Under the pieces are notes generated by a model. That model was not told where the DNA came from. It searched no databases and saw only the letters and a list, made by a program, of their open reading frames with translations. From an uncultured Pelagibacteraceae bacterium (GTDB taxonomy: Bacteria; Pseudomonadota; Alphaproteobacteria; Pelagibacterales; Pelagibacteraceae), in contig CACFPS010000001.1 of NCBI GenBank assembly GCA_902568235.1, positions 62,001 to 126,000 on the forward strand: a DNA stretch of 64,000 nt. Reading direction: 5' to 3'. Below, piece after piece: positions 48,138 to 57,843 of this stretch (position 1 is its first letter; the number at the start of each line of letters is the position of its first letter). A program made the position numbers and the translations under genes.

Positions 48138-49037
48138 ATGTCAAAATCAGTATCATTATTTTCAGCTTTATTGTGTACTTTTATATGGGGCACCACCTTT
48201 ATTGCCCAGGATACTGGCATGGATACCATTGGACCGCTTACTTTTAATGCAGTTAGATTTCTAGTTGGTTTTATAGCAATTATTCCTATAGCATTTATTT
48301 TTGAGAGTAAAAAAATTGTTAATCAAATAAATAATAACAAAAAATTATTTTTAAAATTATCATTTTGGATAGGTTTGTTTTTATTTTTAGGTACTTTTTT
48401 ACAACAAGCAGCTTTGCTATATACAGATGTGGCAAATGCAGCTTTTTTTACTGTTTTTTATGTTCCTATGGTCCCAATTATTCTATTTATGTTTTATTCA
48501 AAAAAGATTCATTGGAGTATATGGCCTTCAGTTTTATTATGTGTATCTGGTGTTTATTTATTAACTGATTTTACAGATGCAACGGTTAGATTTGGAGATG
48601 GATTAGTAATATTATGTGCTCTTTTTTGGGCTCTGCATATAATTTTTATTGGACAGTTTACCAAAAACTTTAATATACCTTTATTTTTTGGCGCACTTCA
48701 AGGTTTAATAGTTTCATTATTCTCTTTTTTATTTGCAATACTTTTTGAGGATATTTATTTTAATAATATATTAAATGAATATGCTTCAATAATTTATGCA
48801 GGAGTTTTATCTGGAGGAATTGCATTTACATTACAAATATATGCTCAAAAAAAAATTTCTCCCGCTCCATCAGCAATTATTTTTTCTTTAGAGGGGGTAT
48901 TTGCTGCAATTGCTGCGTGGATAATTTTGGATCAGGTATTAGGTTTAAATAATTTAATAGGATGTTTTTTCATTTTAGTTGGAGTAATAATTTCTCAAAT
49001 TTTACCCGAAATGAAAATTTCTAAAAGTAAACAATAA
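48138..49037 (+). CDS. EamA/DMT-family transporter
   Basis: A 299-residue inner-membrane protein with about ten hydrophobic helices in two EamA repeats. The first repeat has SLFSALLCTFIWGTTFIAQDTG and PLTFNAVRFLVGFIAII; the second has GLVILCALFWALHIIFIGQF and a C-terminal APSAIIFSLEGVFAAIAAWIILD. These are the drug/metabolite transporter hallmarks, usually exporting metabolites or amino acids; the substrate is unknown. It follows aceF after 4 bases, so they may be cotranscribed. Its end overlaps the convergent uppP by 17 bases. Confidence 0.88.
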   Translation: MSKSVSLFSALLCTFIWGTTFIAQDTGMDTIGPLTFNAVRFLVGFIAIIPIAFIFESKKIVNQINNNKKLFLKLSFWIGLFLFLGTFLQQAALLYTDVANAAFFTVFYVPMVPIILFMFYSKKIHWSIWPSVLLCVSGVYLLTDFTDATVRFGDGLVILCALFWALHIIFIGQFTKNFNIPLFFGALQGLIVSLFSFLFAILFEDIYFNNILNEYASIIYAGVLSGGIAFTLQIYAQKKISPAPSAIIFSLEGVFAAIAAWIILDQVLGLNNLIGCFFILVGVIISQILPEMKISKSKQ

Positions 49038-49788
49038 TAAACAGTAACAGAGCTAGGATAACTCTGTAGTATACAAAAAATTTTAAATCAAAACTTTTTA
49101 CATAGATCAAAAAATATTTTATTGTTAAATATGAAATAAAAAAAGAAAATATAATTGAAAATATAAAAATAAAATCAAAATTTATACCAGTTTTTAAAAC
49201 ATCTTTAATTCCTAAAAAACTTGCACCTCCTAAAGCTGGAATAGATAAATAAAAGGATATCTTTAAAGAATCTACTCTGTCAAAATTTAAAAACCTGGAA
49301 GTCGTTATAACTATTCCAGATCTACTAACACCAGGTATAACTGCAAGTATTTGAAATAATCCAATAATTAAAATACTTTTATAATTTAGATTCGTGTCTA
49401 TTTTTTTTTTTATTTTTGATCTATCGGAGAAAAATAAAAGTATTCCAAATAATAATGTAGTCCATGCTATAATTTTAAGATTTCTGAAATAGTCTATTAA
49501 ACCTGTTGAGTAGAGAAGATAACCAATAATTACCAGTGGAATTGAGCCTAATATTATTAGTGTTGCTAAACTTTTATTTTTCGTAATATTTAATAAATCA
49601 TTTCTAAAATAATATATAATTGCTAACAGTGATCCTAAATGAAGGCTTATATCTAATTGTAGAGAGCTAATATTAAATTCATAAACTTTAGAAATAATGA
49701 GTAAATGGGCCGAAGAACTGACTGGAATAAATTCGGAGAATCCTTGAACTAAGGCTAAGACCGACGCTTCAAAATATTTTGAAATCAT
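49021..49788 (-). CDS. uppP: Undecaprenyl-diphosphate phosphatase
   Basis: UppP (BacA) dephosphorylates undecaprenyl diphosphate in the inner membrane, recycling the lipid carrier for peptidoglycan and LPS. The 255-residue polytopic protein has the two signature motifs: VQGFSEFIPVSSSAHLLI near the N-terminus (E and S of the active site) and IPGVSRSGIVITTSRFL, whose SRSG provides catalytic residues. Length is near the usual ~265. It diverges from gltD, sharing a 176-base gap, and converges on the EamA gene with 17 bases of overlap. Confidence 0.95.
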   Translation of the reverse strand: MISKYFEASVLALVQGFSEFIPVSSSAHLLIISKVYEFNISSLQLDISLHLGSLLAIIYYFRNDLLNITKNKSLATLIILGSIPLVIIGYLLYSTGLIDYFRNLKIIAWTTLLFGILLFFSDRSKIKKKIDTNLNYKSILIIGLFQILAVIPGVSRSGIVITTSRFLNFDRVDSLKISFYLSIPALGGASFLGIKDVLKTGINFDFIFIFSIIFSFFISYLTIKYFLIYVKSFDLKFFVYYRVILALLLFIIVYF

Positions 49789-49892
49789 AATTATAGCTAT
49801 TGATAATCAATAAAATTTCTAAATTAAGGCAATTACATTATTACATAACTAATATGCGTAATATAAAAAATCCATTAAAAACAAGATTTTTT

Positions 49893-49917
49893 TATAATAT
49901 AAGTCATAAATTATGAC
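49893..49917 (+). promoter_or_regulatory. gltD promoter with overlapping palindrome
   Basis: A TATAAT at 49893-49898 is followed by GTCATAAATTATGAC (49903-49917), a perfect inverted repeat with a one-base centre. Transcription would start near 49905, inside the palindrome, so a bound protein would block initiation. The leader to the gltD ATG (49965) is about 60 bases. No strong -35 is seen. The rest of the uppP-gltD gap (49789-49964) shows nothing else recognisable. Confidence 0.5.
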
Positions 49918-49964
49918 CTTATTTCAGTTTATATTGCAATTTTATTGATATATATAACGTTTAA

Positions 49965-51398
49965 ATGACTGAAAAAATGTTAAAATTTATAAACATAGGT
50001 CAAGAAAGTCCACCTAAAAGGGCAAAATCTGAAAGAAAAGAGGATTTTAATGAAATTTACAGAGAATTTATAAATGAAAAGGCTAAAGAGCAGTCAAGTA
50101 GATGTTCCCAATGTGGGGTTCCATTCTGCCAAATTCATTGTCCATTAAGCAACAATATTCCTGATTGGTTAAAGTTAGCTGCTGAAGGTAGGGATGAAGA
50201 GGCATATCAGTTATCGCAAAGCACAAATAATATGCCTGAAGTATGTGGTAGAATTTGTCCTCAAGATAGATTGTGTGAAGGAAATTGTGTAATTGAGCAA
50301 TCTGGACATGGAACTGTTACTATTGGATCAATAGAGAAATATATTACCGAAACAGCTTGGGAAAAAGGTTGGATTAAACCAATTAAGGTGTTTAATGAAA
50401 TTAATCAAAGTATTGGGATTATAGGAGCTGGTCCAGCTGGACTCGCTTGTGGTGAAGAACTTAGAAAAAAAGGTTATCAAATTACTATTTATGACCGTTA
50501 CGATAGAGCAGGTGGATTGTTAATATACGGCATTCCAAATTTTAAATTAGAAAAACATGTAGTTGAAAGAAGAATTAAACTTTTAAAGGATGGAGGAATA
50601 AAATTTATTCATAATTTTGAAGTTGGAAAAGATTCATCTTTAAATGAATTAAGAGAAAAACATGATGCTATTTTGATTGCTACAGGTGTCTATAAAGCAA
50701 GGGAAGTAACAATACCAGGTAATGACTTAAATAATATTTTTCCTGCAATGGAATTTTTAACCGCTTCTAATAGAAAGGGATTAGGTGATAAAGTTGAGAT
50801 GTTCGATAATGGAACTTTAAATTCTAAAGATAAAAAAGTAATAGTCATTGGCGGAGGAGACACTGCAATGGACTGTGTAAGAACGTCTATAAGACAAAAT
50901 GCAAAATCTGTTAAATGCATTTATAGACGTGACAAAGAAAACATGCCTGGTTCTGCAAGAGAAGTTATGAATGCCGAAGAAGAAGGTGTAGAATTTATTT
51001 GGTTAGGCAACCCAAAAAAATTTATTGGTAAAAATAAAATTCAAAGCTTGATTGTCGATAAAATGAAACTAGGTGATCCTGATGAAAGTGGAAGAAGAAA
51101 ACCAATCATTGAGGAAAATTCTGAGTTTGAGATTGAAGCAGATGTAGTTATAAAAGCACTAGGTTTTGATCCTGAAGAAATTCCTAGATTATTTGATGAA
51201 GATAGATTGCAAGTTACTAAATGGGGCACAATTAAAACTGATTTTGATAATATGGAAACAAACTTGCCTGGTGTTTTTGCTGCAGGAGATATTGTAAGAG
51301 GAGCATCTTTAGTTGTTTGGGCAATCAAAGATGGCCGAGATGCCGCAAACTCAATACATAGTTATTTACAATTAAAACAAAATCCAAAAGTAGCTTAA
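49965..51398 (+). CDS. gltD: Glutamate synthase, small (beta) subunit
   Basis: GltD oxidises NADPH with FAD and passes electrons through Fe-S clusters to GltB. The 477-residue protein has N-terminal cysteine clusters (CSQCGVPFCQIHCPLSNN and CGRICPQDRLCEGNC), an FAD-binding GIIGAGPAGLACGEEL, and an NADPH-binding VIGGGDTAMDCVRT. The C-terminal GVFAAGDIVRGASLVVWAI completes the FAD site. The upstream palindrome suggests regulated expression. The stop overlaps the gltB start (TAATG). Confidence 0.97.
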   Translation: MTEKMLKFINIGQESPPKRAKSERKEDFNEIYREFINEKAKEQSSRCSQCGVPFCQIHCPLSNNIPDWLKLAAEGRDEEAYQLSQSTNNMPEVCGRICPQDRLCEGNCVIEQSGHGTVTIGSIEKYITETAWEKGWIKPIKVFNEINQSIGIIGAGPAGLACGEELRKKGYQITIYDRYDRAGGLLIYGIPNFKLEKHVVERRIKLLKDGGIKFIHNFEVGKDSSLNELREKHDAILIATGVYKAREVTIPGNDLNNIFPAMEFLTASNRKGLGDKVEMFDNGTLNSKDKKVIVIGGGDTAMDCVRTSIRQNAKSVKCIYRRDKENMPGSAREVMNAEEEGVEFIWLGNPKKFIGKNKIQSLIVDKMKLGDPDESGRRKPIIEENSEFEIEADVVIKALGFDPEEIPRLFDEDRLQVTKWGTIKTDFDNMETNLPGVFAAGDIVRGASLVVWAIKDGRDAANSIHSYLQLKQNPKVA

Positions 51399-54300
51399 TG
51401 GATATTAGAAAAAAAAATTTAAAAATTTTAAAAGAAAACCGAATTTATCATGAATCAATGGAGCACGATTCTTGTGGCGTAGGTCTTGTAGCGTCAACAG
51501 AAGGCTTAAAATCTAGAAAAGTTGTAGAATATGGCATAAGAGCGTTAAAGGCAGTTTGGCATAGAGGTGCAATTGATGCAGACGGTAAAACTGGGGATGG
51601 CGCTGGTATCCATATTGAAATTCCAACCGATTTTTTTATAGAAAAAATAGAGAATTATGGTCGTAAATATGATGGAGGAGTGATTTGTGCTGGAATGATT
51701 TTTTTACCTAGAAATGATTATAATGCACAAGAAAAGTGTAAAACATTTATTGAAACCGAACTTTTAAAAAATAATTTTACTATTTATAGATGGAGGCAAG
51801 TTCCAATTAATACCAATGTATTAGGAGCAAAAGCAGAACTAACAAGGCCTGAAATTACTCAAGTTTTATTTACGTCAAAAGACAAATCAATAAATATAAA
51901 AGTATTAGAGCGAAAACTTTATGAAACTAGAAAAAAGATAGAAAACCAATGTTTAAAAAATAATTTGAATCAATTTTATATTTGCTCGTTTAGTTCAAGA
52001 TCAATCATATATAAAGGGATGTTTTTAGCTGAAGCACTATCAGAATTTTATTTAGATTTACAAGATGCGAGATTCATATCAAGGTATGCAATTTTTCATC
52101 AAAGATTTTCAACAAATACTGCTCCAAGTTGGGATCTTGCTCAACCATTTAGAGCAATTGCTCATAATGGAGAAATAAATACTTTAAAGGGTAATATTAA
52201 TTGGATGAAGGTTCATGAAGAAGAAATGTTTAGCCCTTTATTTGAAGATATGGATAATTTAATACCAGTTATTCCCAGTGAAAATTCGGATTCCGCTTCA
52301 TTGGATAATGTATTCGAATTGTTAAATATCTCTGGTCATTCTGCGCCATTAGCTAAACTTATGTTAATACCTGACGCCTGGTCGAAAAAAAGCAAAATAC
52401 TTCCTAGAGATCATTTGCAATTATTTAATTTTTTAAATAGTACAATGGAGCCATGGGATGGACCTGCGGCAATAGCCGCAACTGATAATGAGTGGGTAAT
52501 AGCTGCAACAGATAGAAATGGTTTAAGACCATTAAGATACACAATCACCAAAGATAATTTACTATTTGCAGGTTCTGAGACAGGAATGGTTGATTTAAAT
52601 GAAAAAAAAATTGTTATTAAAGGTAGATTGGGCCCTGGTGAGATTATAGGTGTTAGAATAGAAAAAGGAAAAGTTTATACAAATAGTGAAATTAAAAATT
52701 ATCTAGCTAAAGAATATAAAAATTTAAATAATCAGATTATTGATTTAGATAAAAAAATTCATATTAAAGATGAAAAAAAAGAATTATCAGGAGAAAAATT
52801 AAGAAATTTTCAACATTGTTTTGGTTACAGTATTGAAGATCTAGAATTAATTCTTCATCCAATGGTGGAAGACGCAAAAGAAGCTATAGGATCAATGGGT
52901 GATGATACCCCCTTAGCAGTTTTATCCGATAAATATAGACCACTTTATCATTATTTCAGACAAAATTTTAGCCAAGTTACTAATCCACCCATAGATTCTT
53001 TAAGAGAAAATAAAGTTATGAGTCTTAAAACTAGATTTGGAAATTTAGGCAATATTTTGGACTTTGATAACTTAACCGAAGATAACATATATGTTTTAAA
53101 TAGTCCCATATTATCAAATTCTCAGTTTAAAAAATTTATTAATTATTTTGGTACCAATTATAAAATTTTGGATTGTACCTTTGATAAACAGGATAATCTA
53201 GAAAATGCTTTAGATAATTTAAAGAGTGACGCAGAAACATTAGTTAGAGAAGGAATTAAACAATTAATTCTTACTGACAAAAATATATCCAAACAAAAAC
53301 TACCAATGCCAATGCTATTGTGTATTGGAGCTATCAATACACATTTAATAAATCTTGGATTGAGAGGCTATGTTTCTATTAATGTTCAGACAGGAGAAGC
53401 TTTAGATACTCATTCTTTTGCAACTTTAATTGGCGTAGGTGCAACAACGATTAATCCATATTTATCATTCGATAGTATATATCAAAGGTATACAAAAAGA
53501 CTTTTTGGCAATCTAAGTTTTGACGAATGTGTATCAAGATACGTTAAATCAGTAAATCTTGGATTACTAAAAATAATGTCCAAGATGGGTATATCAGTAT
53601 TAAGTTCTTATAGAGGAGGATGCAACTTTGAAACAGTAGGGTTAAGCAGAACAATAGTAAAGGATTATTTTCCAGGAACTTTATCAAAAATATCTGGAAT
53701 TGGCTTGATAGGAATTGAAAAGAAAATTAGAAAAATTCACAAGGAAGCGTTTGAAACAATTTCAAGCGTTCTTCCAATTGGTGGAATTTATAAATATAGA
53801 AAAAATGGTGAAACACATCAGTATCAAGGTAAATTAATTCATTTACTTCAAACTGCTGTAACTAAAAAATCTTACGATATTTATAAAAAATATGTAAAAG
53901 GAATTTATAATCTAGATCCTATTAATTTAAGAGATTTAATTGATTTTAAGTTAAAAAAACCAATAAGAGTTGAAGAAGTAGAACCTCTGTCAAACATTTT
54001 AAAAAGATTTGGAAGTGGAAGTATGTCACACGGAGCTTTGTCTAAAGAAGCACATGAAACTTTGGCGATAGGAATGAATAGAATTAAAGGAGCTTCTTGT
54101 AGTGGCGAGGGTGGTGAAGATGAAAAAAGATTTAAAGTTATGAAAAACGGAGATAGCGCCAACTCAAGAGTTAAACAAATAGCCTCAGCTAGATTTGGAG
54201 TTACGATTAATTATTTAAATAATTGTAATGAGATAGAGATTAAGATTGCCCAAGGTGCAAAACCAGGAGAAGGTGGACAATTGCCAGGTTTTAAAGTTAC

Positions 54301-55894
54301 TGATGAAATAGCAAGATTGAGGCATTCAACTACTGGAGTTACATTAATATCTCCTCCACCTCATCACGATATTTATTCCATAGAAGATTTAGCTCAGCTA
54401 ATTTATGATCTCAAACAAATAAATCCTCAAGCAAGAATTGGTGTGAAGCTTGTTGCTTCTTCAGGAATTGGAACTATTGCAGCAGGTGTAGCGAAAGCAA
54501 AGGCAGATATAATTTTAATTTCTGGCCATTCCGGCGGTACTGGGGCAACTCCACAAACAAGTGTAAAATATGTTGGTATACCTTGGGAAATGGGCTTAAC
54601 AGAGGCAAACCAAGTATTGACTCTAAATAATTTACGTCACACCGTTACTTTAAGAACTGATGGAGGAATTAAAACTGGAAGAGATGTGGTCATAGCAGCA
54701 ATGATGGGAGCAGAAGAATACGGTGTTGCAACCACAGCACTAGTTGCCATGGGATGTATTATGGTTAGACAATGTCATTCAAATACATGTCCAGTAGGCG
54801 TTTGTACTCAAGATAAAAATCTAAGAGAAAAATTTACTGGAACTCCTGAAAAGGTTGTTAACCTTTTTTCTTTTATTGCTGAGGAAGTAAGAGAAATTTT
54901 GGCTAAACTTGGTTTTAAATCTTTGAATGAAATTATTGGAAGAACAGATCTTTTAAGACAAGTTAGCAAAGGTACTTCTATTTTAGATGATTTAGACTTA
55001 AATCCTTTATTTGTTCAAGCAGATCCAGGTAAAAACAAAAGATATTGTAGTAACAATGTTATTAATAAAGTACCTGATACACTTGACCAAAAAATTTGGC
55101 CTGAGATTGAACCATTAATTGATAATAACATAGAAGTAAAAAAAGAGTTTGAAATTAAAAATACAGACAGAGCTGTAGGAACGAGAATTTCATATAATTT
55201 ATTTAAAAAATTTGGAGATGATAATATAAAAAAAGATTCTTTATCACTTCATTTTAGAGGTTCAGCTGGCCAATCTTTTGCTGCATTTGGTGTAAAAGGT
55301 TTAAAATTGATTTTAAAAGGAGATGCGAATGATTATGTTGCAAAAGGTTTATCTGGCGCAACAGTGATTATTAAACTGCAAGATGAAAGCAATTTAATTT
55401 CTAATGAAAACACAATAATAGGTAACACAGTTCTTTATGGTGCAACCTCAGGAAATTTATTTGCATCTGGACAAGCAGGAGAACGATTTGCAGTAAGAAA
55501 CTCTGGGGCAACAGCTGTTATAGAAGGTTGTGGCTCTAATGGTTGCGAGTATATGACAGGCGGTAACACTATTATATTGGGAGAGATAGGAGATAATTTT
55601 GCTGCTGGAATGACAGGTGGTATGGCATTTATTTATGATATAAAAAATAATTTTGAAAAAAAAGTTAATCCTGAGAGTGTAGTATGGCAAAAGCCTGAAA
55701 CTAAATATTGGATATACTTTCTTAAAAATTTAATACAAATCCATGTTAAAGAAACAAACTCCTTATATGCAAAAAAAATATTGGAAAAATTTGATGATGA
55801 ATTGATAAATTTCTATCAGATTTGTCCTAAAGAGATGTTAGATAAGCTAGAAAACCCAATTACATTAAAAAAAAACGTTGGTATTGCTAGTTAA
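51398..55894 (+). CDS. gltB: Glutamate synthase, large (alpha) subunit
   Basis: GltB takes the amide nitrogen of glutamine onto 2-oxoglutarate to give two glutamates. The 1498-residue protein has the class II amidotransferase domain, whose N-terminal cysteine (in HDSCGVGLVA) is exposed by removal of a ~25-residue propeptide. A central domain follows, then the FMN/Fe-S synthase domain (HSGGTGATPQTSVKYVGIPWE, TDGGIKTGRDVV, MGCIMVRQCHSNTCPVGVCT). A C-terminal glycine-rich beta-helix (AGERFAVRNSGATAVIEGCG) ends it. With gltD it forms the ammonium-assimilation GOGAT. It overlaps the convergent hydrolase by 8 bases. Confidence 0.98.
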   Translation: MDIRKKNLKILKENRIYHESMEHDSCGVGLVASTEGLKSRKVVEYGIRALKAVWHRGAIDADGKTGDGAGIHIEIPTDFFIEKIENYGRKYDGGVICAGMIFLPRNDYNAQEKCKTFIETELLKNNFTIYRWRQVPINTNVLGAKAELTRPEITQVLFTSKDKSINIKVLERKLYETRKKIENQCLKNNLNQFYICSFSSRSIIYKGMFLAEALSEFYLDLQDARFISRYAIFHQRFSTNTAPSWDLAQPFRAIAHNGEINTLKGNINWMKVHEEEMFSPLFEDMDNLIPVIPSENSDSASLDNVFELLNISGHSAPLAKLMLIPDAWSKKSKILPRDHLQLFNFLNSTMEPWDGPAAIAATDNEWVIAATDRNGLRPLRYTITKDNLLFAGSETGMVDLNEKKIVIKGRLGPGEIIGVRIEKGKVYTNSEIKNYLAKEYKNLNNQIIDLDKKIHIKDEKKELSGEKLRNFQHCFGYSIEDLELILHPMVEDAKEAIGSMGDDTPLAVLSDKYRPLYHYFRQNFSQVTNPPIDSLRENKVMSLKTRFGNLGNILDFDNLTEDNIYVLNSPILSNSQFKKFINYFGTNYKILDCTFDKQDNLENALDNLKSDAETLVREGIKQLILTDKNISKQKLPMPMLLCIGAINTHLINLGLRGYVSINVQTGEALDTHSFATLIGVGATTINPYLSFDSIYQRYTKRLFGNLSFDECVSRYVKSVNLGLLKIMSKMGISVLSSYRGGCNFETVGLSRTIVKDYFPGTLSKISGIGLIGIEKKIRKIHKEAFETISSVLPIGGIYKYRKNGETHQYQGKLIHLLQTAVTKKSYDIYKKYVKGIYNLDPINLRDLIDFKLKKPIRVEEVEPLSNILKRFGSGSMSHGALSKEAHETLAIGMNRIKGASCSGEGGEDEKRFKVMKNGDSANSRVKQIASARFGVTINYLNNCNEIEIKIAQGAKPGEGGQLPGFKVTDEIARLRHSTTGVTLISPPPHHDIYSIEDLAQLIYDLKQINPQARIGVKLVASSGIGTIAAGVAKAKADIILISGHSGGTGATPQTSVKYVGIPWEMGLTEANQVLTLNNLRHTVTLRTDGGIKTGRDVVIAAMMGAEEYGVATTALVAMGCIMVRQCHSNTCPVGVCTQDKNLREKFTGTPEKVVNLFSFIAEEVREILAKLGFKSLNEIIGRTDLLRQVSKGTSILDDLDLNPLFVQADPGKNKRYCSNNVINKVPDTLDQKIWPEIEPLIDNNIEVKKEFEIKNTDRAVGTRISYNLFKKFGDDNIKKDSLSLHFRGSAGQSFAAFGVKGLKLILKGDANDYVAKGLSGATVIIKLQDESNLISNENTIIGNTVLYGATSGNLFASGQAGERFAVRNSGATAVIEGCGSNGCEYMTGGNTIILGEIGDNFAAGMTGGMAFIYDIKNNFEKKVNPESVVWQKPETKYWIYFLKNLIQIHVKETNSLYAKKILEKFDDELINFYQICPKEMLDKLENPITLKKNVGIAS

Positions 55895-56648
55895 ATTTTA
55901 ATTTTTTAATAATATTATATAATTCATGATTAATTTTTCTTAAATATTTTTTTTCAGAGAGACTATGGTCACCTTTTTTTATTAGCAATAATTTTTTATA
56001 TTTGCTTCTAAAAATTTTTATTATTTTTCTCGAGTATCTTACTGGTACAACTTCATCTTCAGTTCCATGAATCATTACGACCGGTATGTTAAAATCATAT
56101 TTTTTATTTAAAACTTTATTTTTTCTTCCATCTTTTATTAATTGATGAGAAATTGGATATTCATATTCTCCATGTTTTAATTTTATTATACCTTTTTTTA
56201 TTATTTCATTTTTTTGTTTTTTATTAAATTTTTTCCACATTAAATTTTCTAAAAATTCAGGTGCTGAACCAATACCCATTAAACCAATAATTTGTTTTTT
56301 AAAATACTTAAATTGATTTAGCGAAAGCCAAGTTCCCATACTTGATCCTATAAGTACAAAATTTTTATTTCTTACAATCTTTTTTATTGAAATCTTAACA
56401 TCATTTGTCCATTTACTTATGTTACCATTTAAAAAATTTCCAGATGATTTTCCATGTCCTGAATATTCTATTGCTAAAAAATCAATTTTATTTTTTTTAC
56501 AAAATCTATAAAAATTCTTTGGCTTTTCTCCTTCAATGTCAGACATAAAGCCATGTAAAAAAATAATAAATAATTTTGAGCTATTATTTGAATACAATAA
56601 TCTTAATTTTCTATATTTAGAAATTTTAAAAAATTTGAATTTACTCAT
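55887..56648 (-). CDS. Alpha/beta hydrolase, ABHD10-like
   Basis: A 253-residue alpha/beta hydrolase. FLHGFMSDIEGEKPKNFYRFC, LAIEYSGHGKSSGNFLNG and the nucleophile elbow LIGSSMGTWLSL (S103) match the ABHD10-type acyl-protein/ester hydrolases of alphaproteobacteria and mitochondria. The acid lies in MIHGTEDEVVPV and the base in KKGDHSLSEK. No signal peptide, so it is cytoplasmic. The natural substrate is unknown. It diverges from the glycosyltransferase with 40 bases between starts and ends inside the last codons of gltB. Confidence 0.82.
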   Translation of the reverse strand: MSKFKFFKISKYRKLRLLYSNNSSKLFIIFLHGFMSDIEGEKPKNFYRFCKKNKIDFLAIEYSGHGKSSGNFLNGNISKWTNDVKISIKKIVRNKNFVLIGSSMGTWLSLNQFKYFKKQIIGLMGIGSAPEFLENLMWKKFNKKQKNEIIKKGIIKLKHGEYEYPISHQLIKDGRKNKVLNKKYDFNIPVVMIHGTEDEVVPVRYSRKIIKIFRSKYKKLLLIKKGDHSLSEKKYLRKINHELYNIIKKLKFN

Positions 56649-56688
56649 AAGCTTTATTTAAATATTGTGGTATTATATTAAGATTACA

Positions 56689-57843
56689 ATGCCAACAAAA
56701 TTAAAAGTTTTACAGGTTATTCCTAAACTAGGTTATGGAGGTGCAGAAACTGGCTGTTTTGATATTGCTCATTATTTACACGAAAATGATTGCAAGTCAT
56801 TCATAATAACAAATGGTGGAGAGTTAACTAAGTTTATAAACAAAAAAAAAGTAAAATATATTAGACTTTTGGTTAACTCAAAAAATCCACTTTTAATATT
56901 AATCAATGCATTAATTATTTCATTTATAATAATTATTTATAATATTAATATAGTTCATGCAAGGAGTAGAGCTCCTGCATGGTCATGTTATTTAGCAACA
57001 AAAATTACTAGAAGGAAGTTTGTTACCACATTTCATGGAACATATAATTTTAAAAATAATTTTAAGAAGTTTTATAATTCTGTAATGGTTAAATCAGATT
57101 TAATAATAGCAGGTTCAAATTTTATTTTTTCACACATAAAAGAAAATTATTCAGAGTATTTAACGAATGAAAAAAAGTTTTTGGTTATATTTAGAGGTAT
57201 AAACACAGATTATTTTGATCCATCTACAACCATAGAAAGTGATGAAGATAAACTATTTAAATCTTGGAATTTACAAATTGAAAAAAAAACAATTTTATTT
57301 CCTGGACGATTAACTAGATGGAAAGGCCATGAAATGTTTTTAGAATCTGTAAATAAAGTTAACATTGAGCTAGGACATCAAGCTTTTAACGTAGTTATTC
57401 TTGGCAGTGACCAGGGAAGAAATCTATATAAAAAAAAACTTACAAGACTTATAGAACAGTACAGGCTTGTTAATCAGGTAAGGCTTGTTGAACACTTCAA
57501 GAATATGCCTCTAGCATATAAAATATCAGATTTTGTGGTATCCGCTTCAATTGAGCCAGAAGCCTTTGGCAGAGTTGCAATTGAATCTCAATCTATGCAA
57601 AAACCTATTTTAGCGAGCAATATAGGAGGCTCAAAAGAAACAATAGTTGATAATAAAACTGGCATGCTTTTTGAAGCTGGAAACTCAGATCAATTATCAA
57701 AAAAAATTATGGAATTTTTAAAATTAGATAAAAATACCATTAATCTTATGGGTATTGAAGGAAGAAAAAATATTGTGAGCAAATTTAATGTTGAAAAAAT
57801 GTGTTTTTCTACTTATTCAGAATACAAAAAATTAATAATATAA
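56689..57843 (+). CDS. Glycosyltransferase family 4 (GT-B fold)
   Basis: A 384-residue GT4-type glycosyltransferase. The N-terminal lobe begins LKVLQVIPKLGYGGAETGCF, the usual acceptor-binding glycine loop. The C-terminal lobe has ILFPGRLTRWKGHEMFL and the donor-binding EPEAFGRVAIESQSM (EX7E), then ILASNIGGSKETI. It likely builds a cell-surface polysaccharide or LPS core; the sugar cannot be told. ATG 56689 is preferred over the upstream TTG 56665, because the family start MPTKLKVLQ begins there. It abuts thrS with no gap. Confidence 0.88.
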   Translation: MPTKLKVLQVIPKLGYGGAETGCFDIAHYLHENDCKSFIITNGGELTKFINKKKVKYIRLLVNSKNPLLILINALIISFIIIIYNINIVHARSRAPAWSCYLATKITRRKFVTTFHGTYNFKNNFKKFYNSVMVKSDLIIAGSNFIFSHIKENYSEYLTNEKKFLVIFRGINTDYFDPSTTIESDEDKLFKSWNLQIEKKTILFPGRLTRWKGHEMFLESVNKVNIELGHQAFNVVILGSDQGRNLYKKKLTRLIEQYRLVNQVRLVEHFKNMPLAYKISDFVVSASIEPEAFGRVAIESQSMQKPILASNIGGSKETIVDNKTGMLFEAGNSDQLSKKIMEFLKLDKNTINLMGIEGRKNIVSKFNVEKMCFSTYSEYKKLII

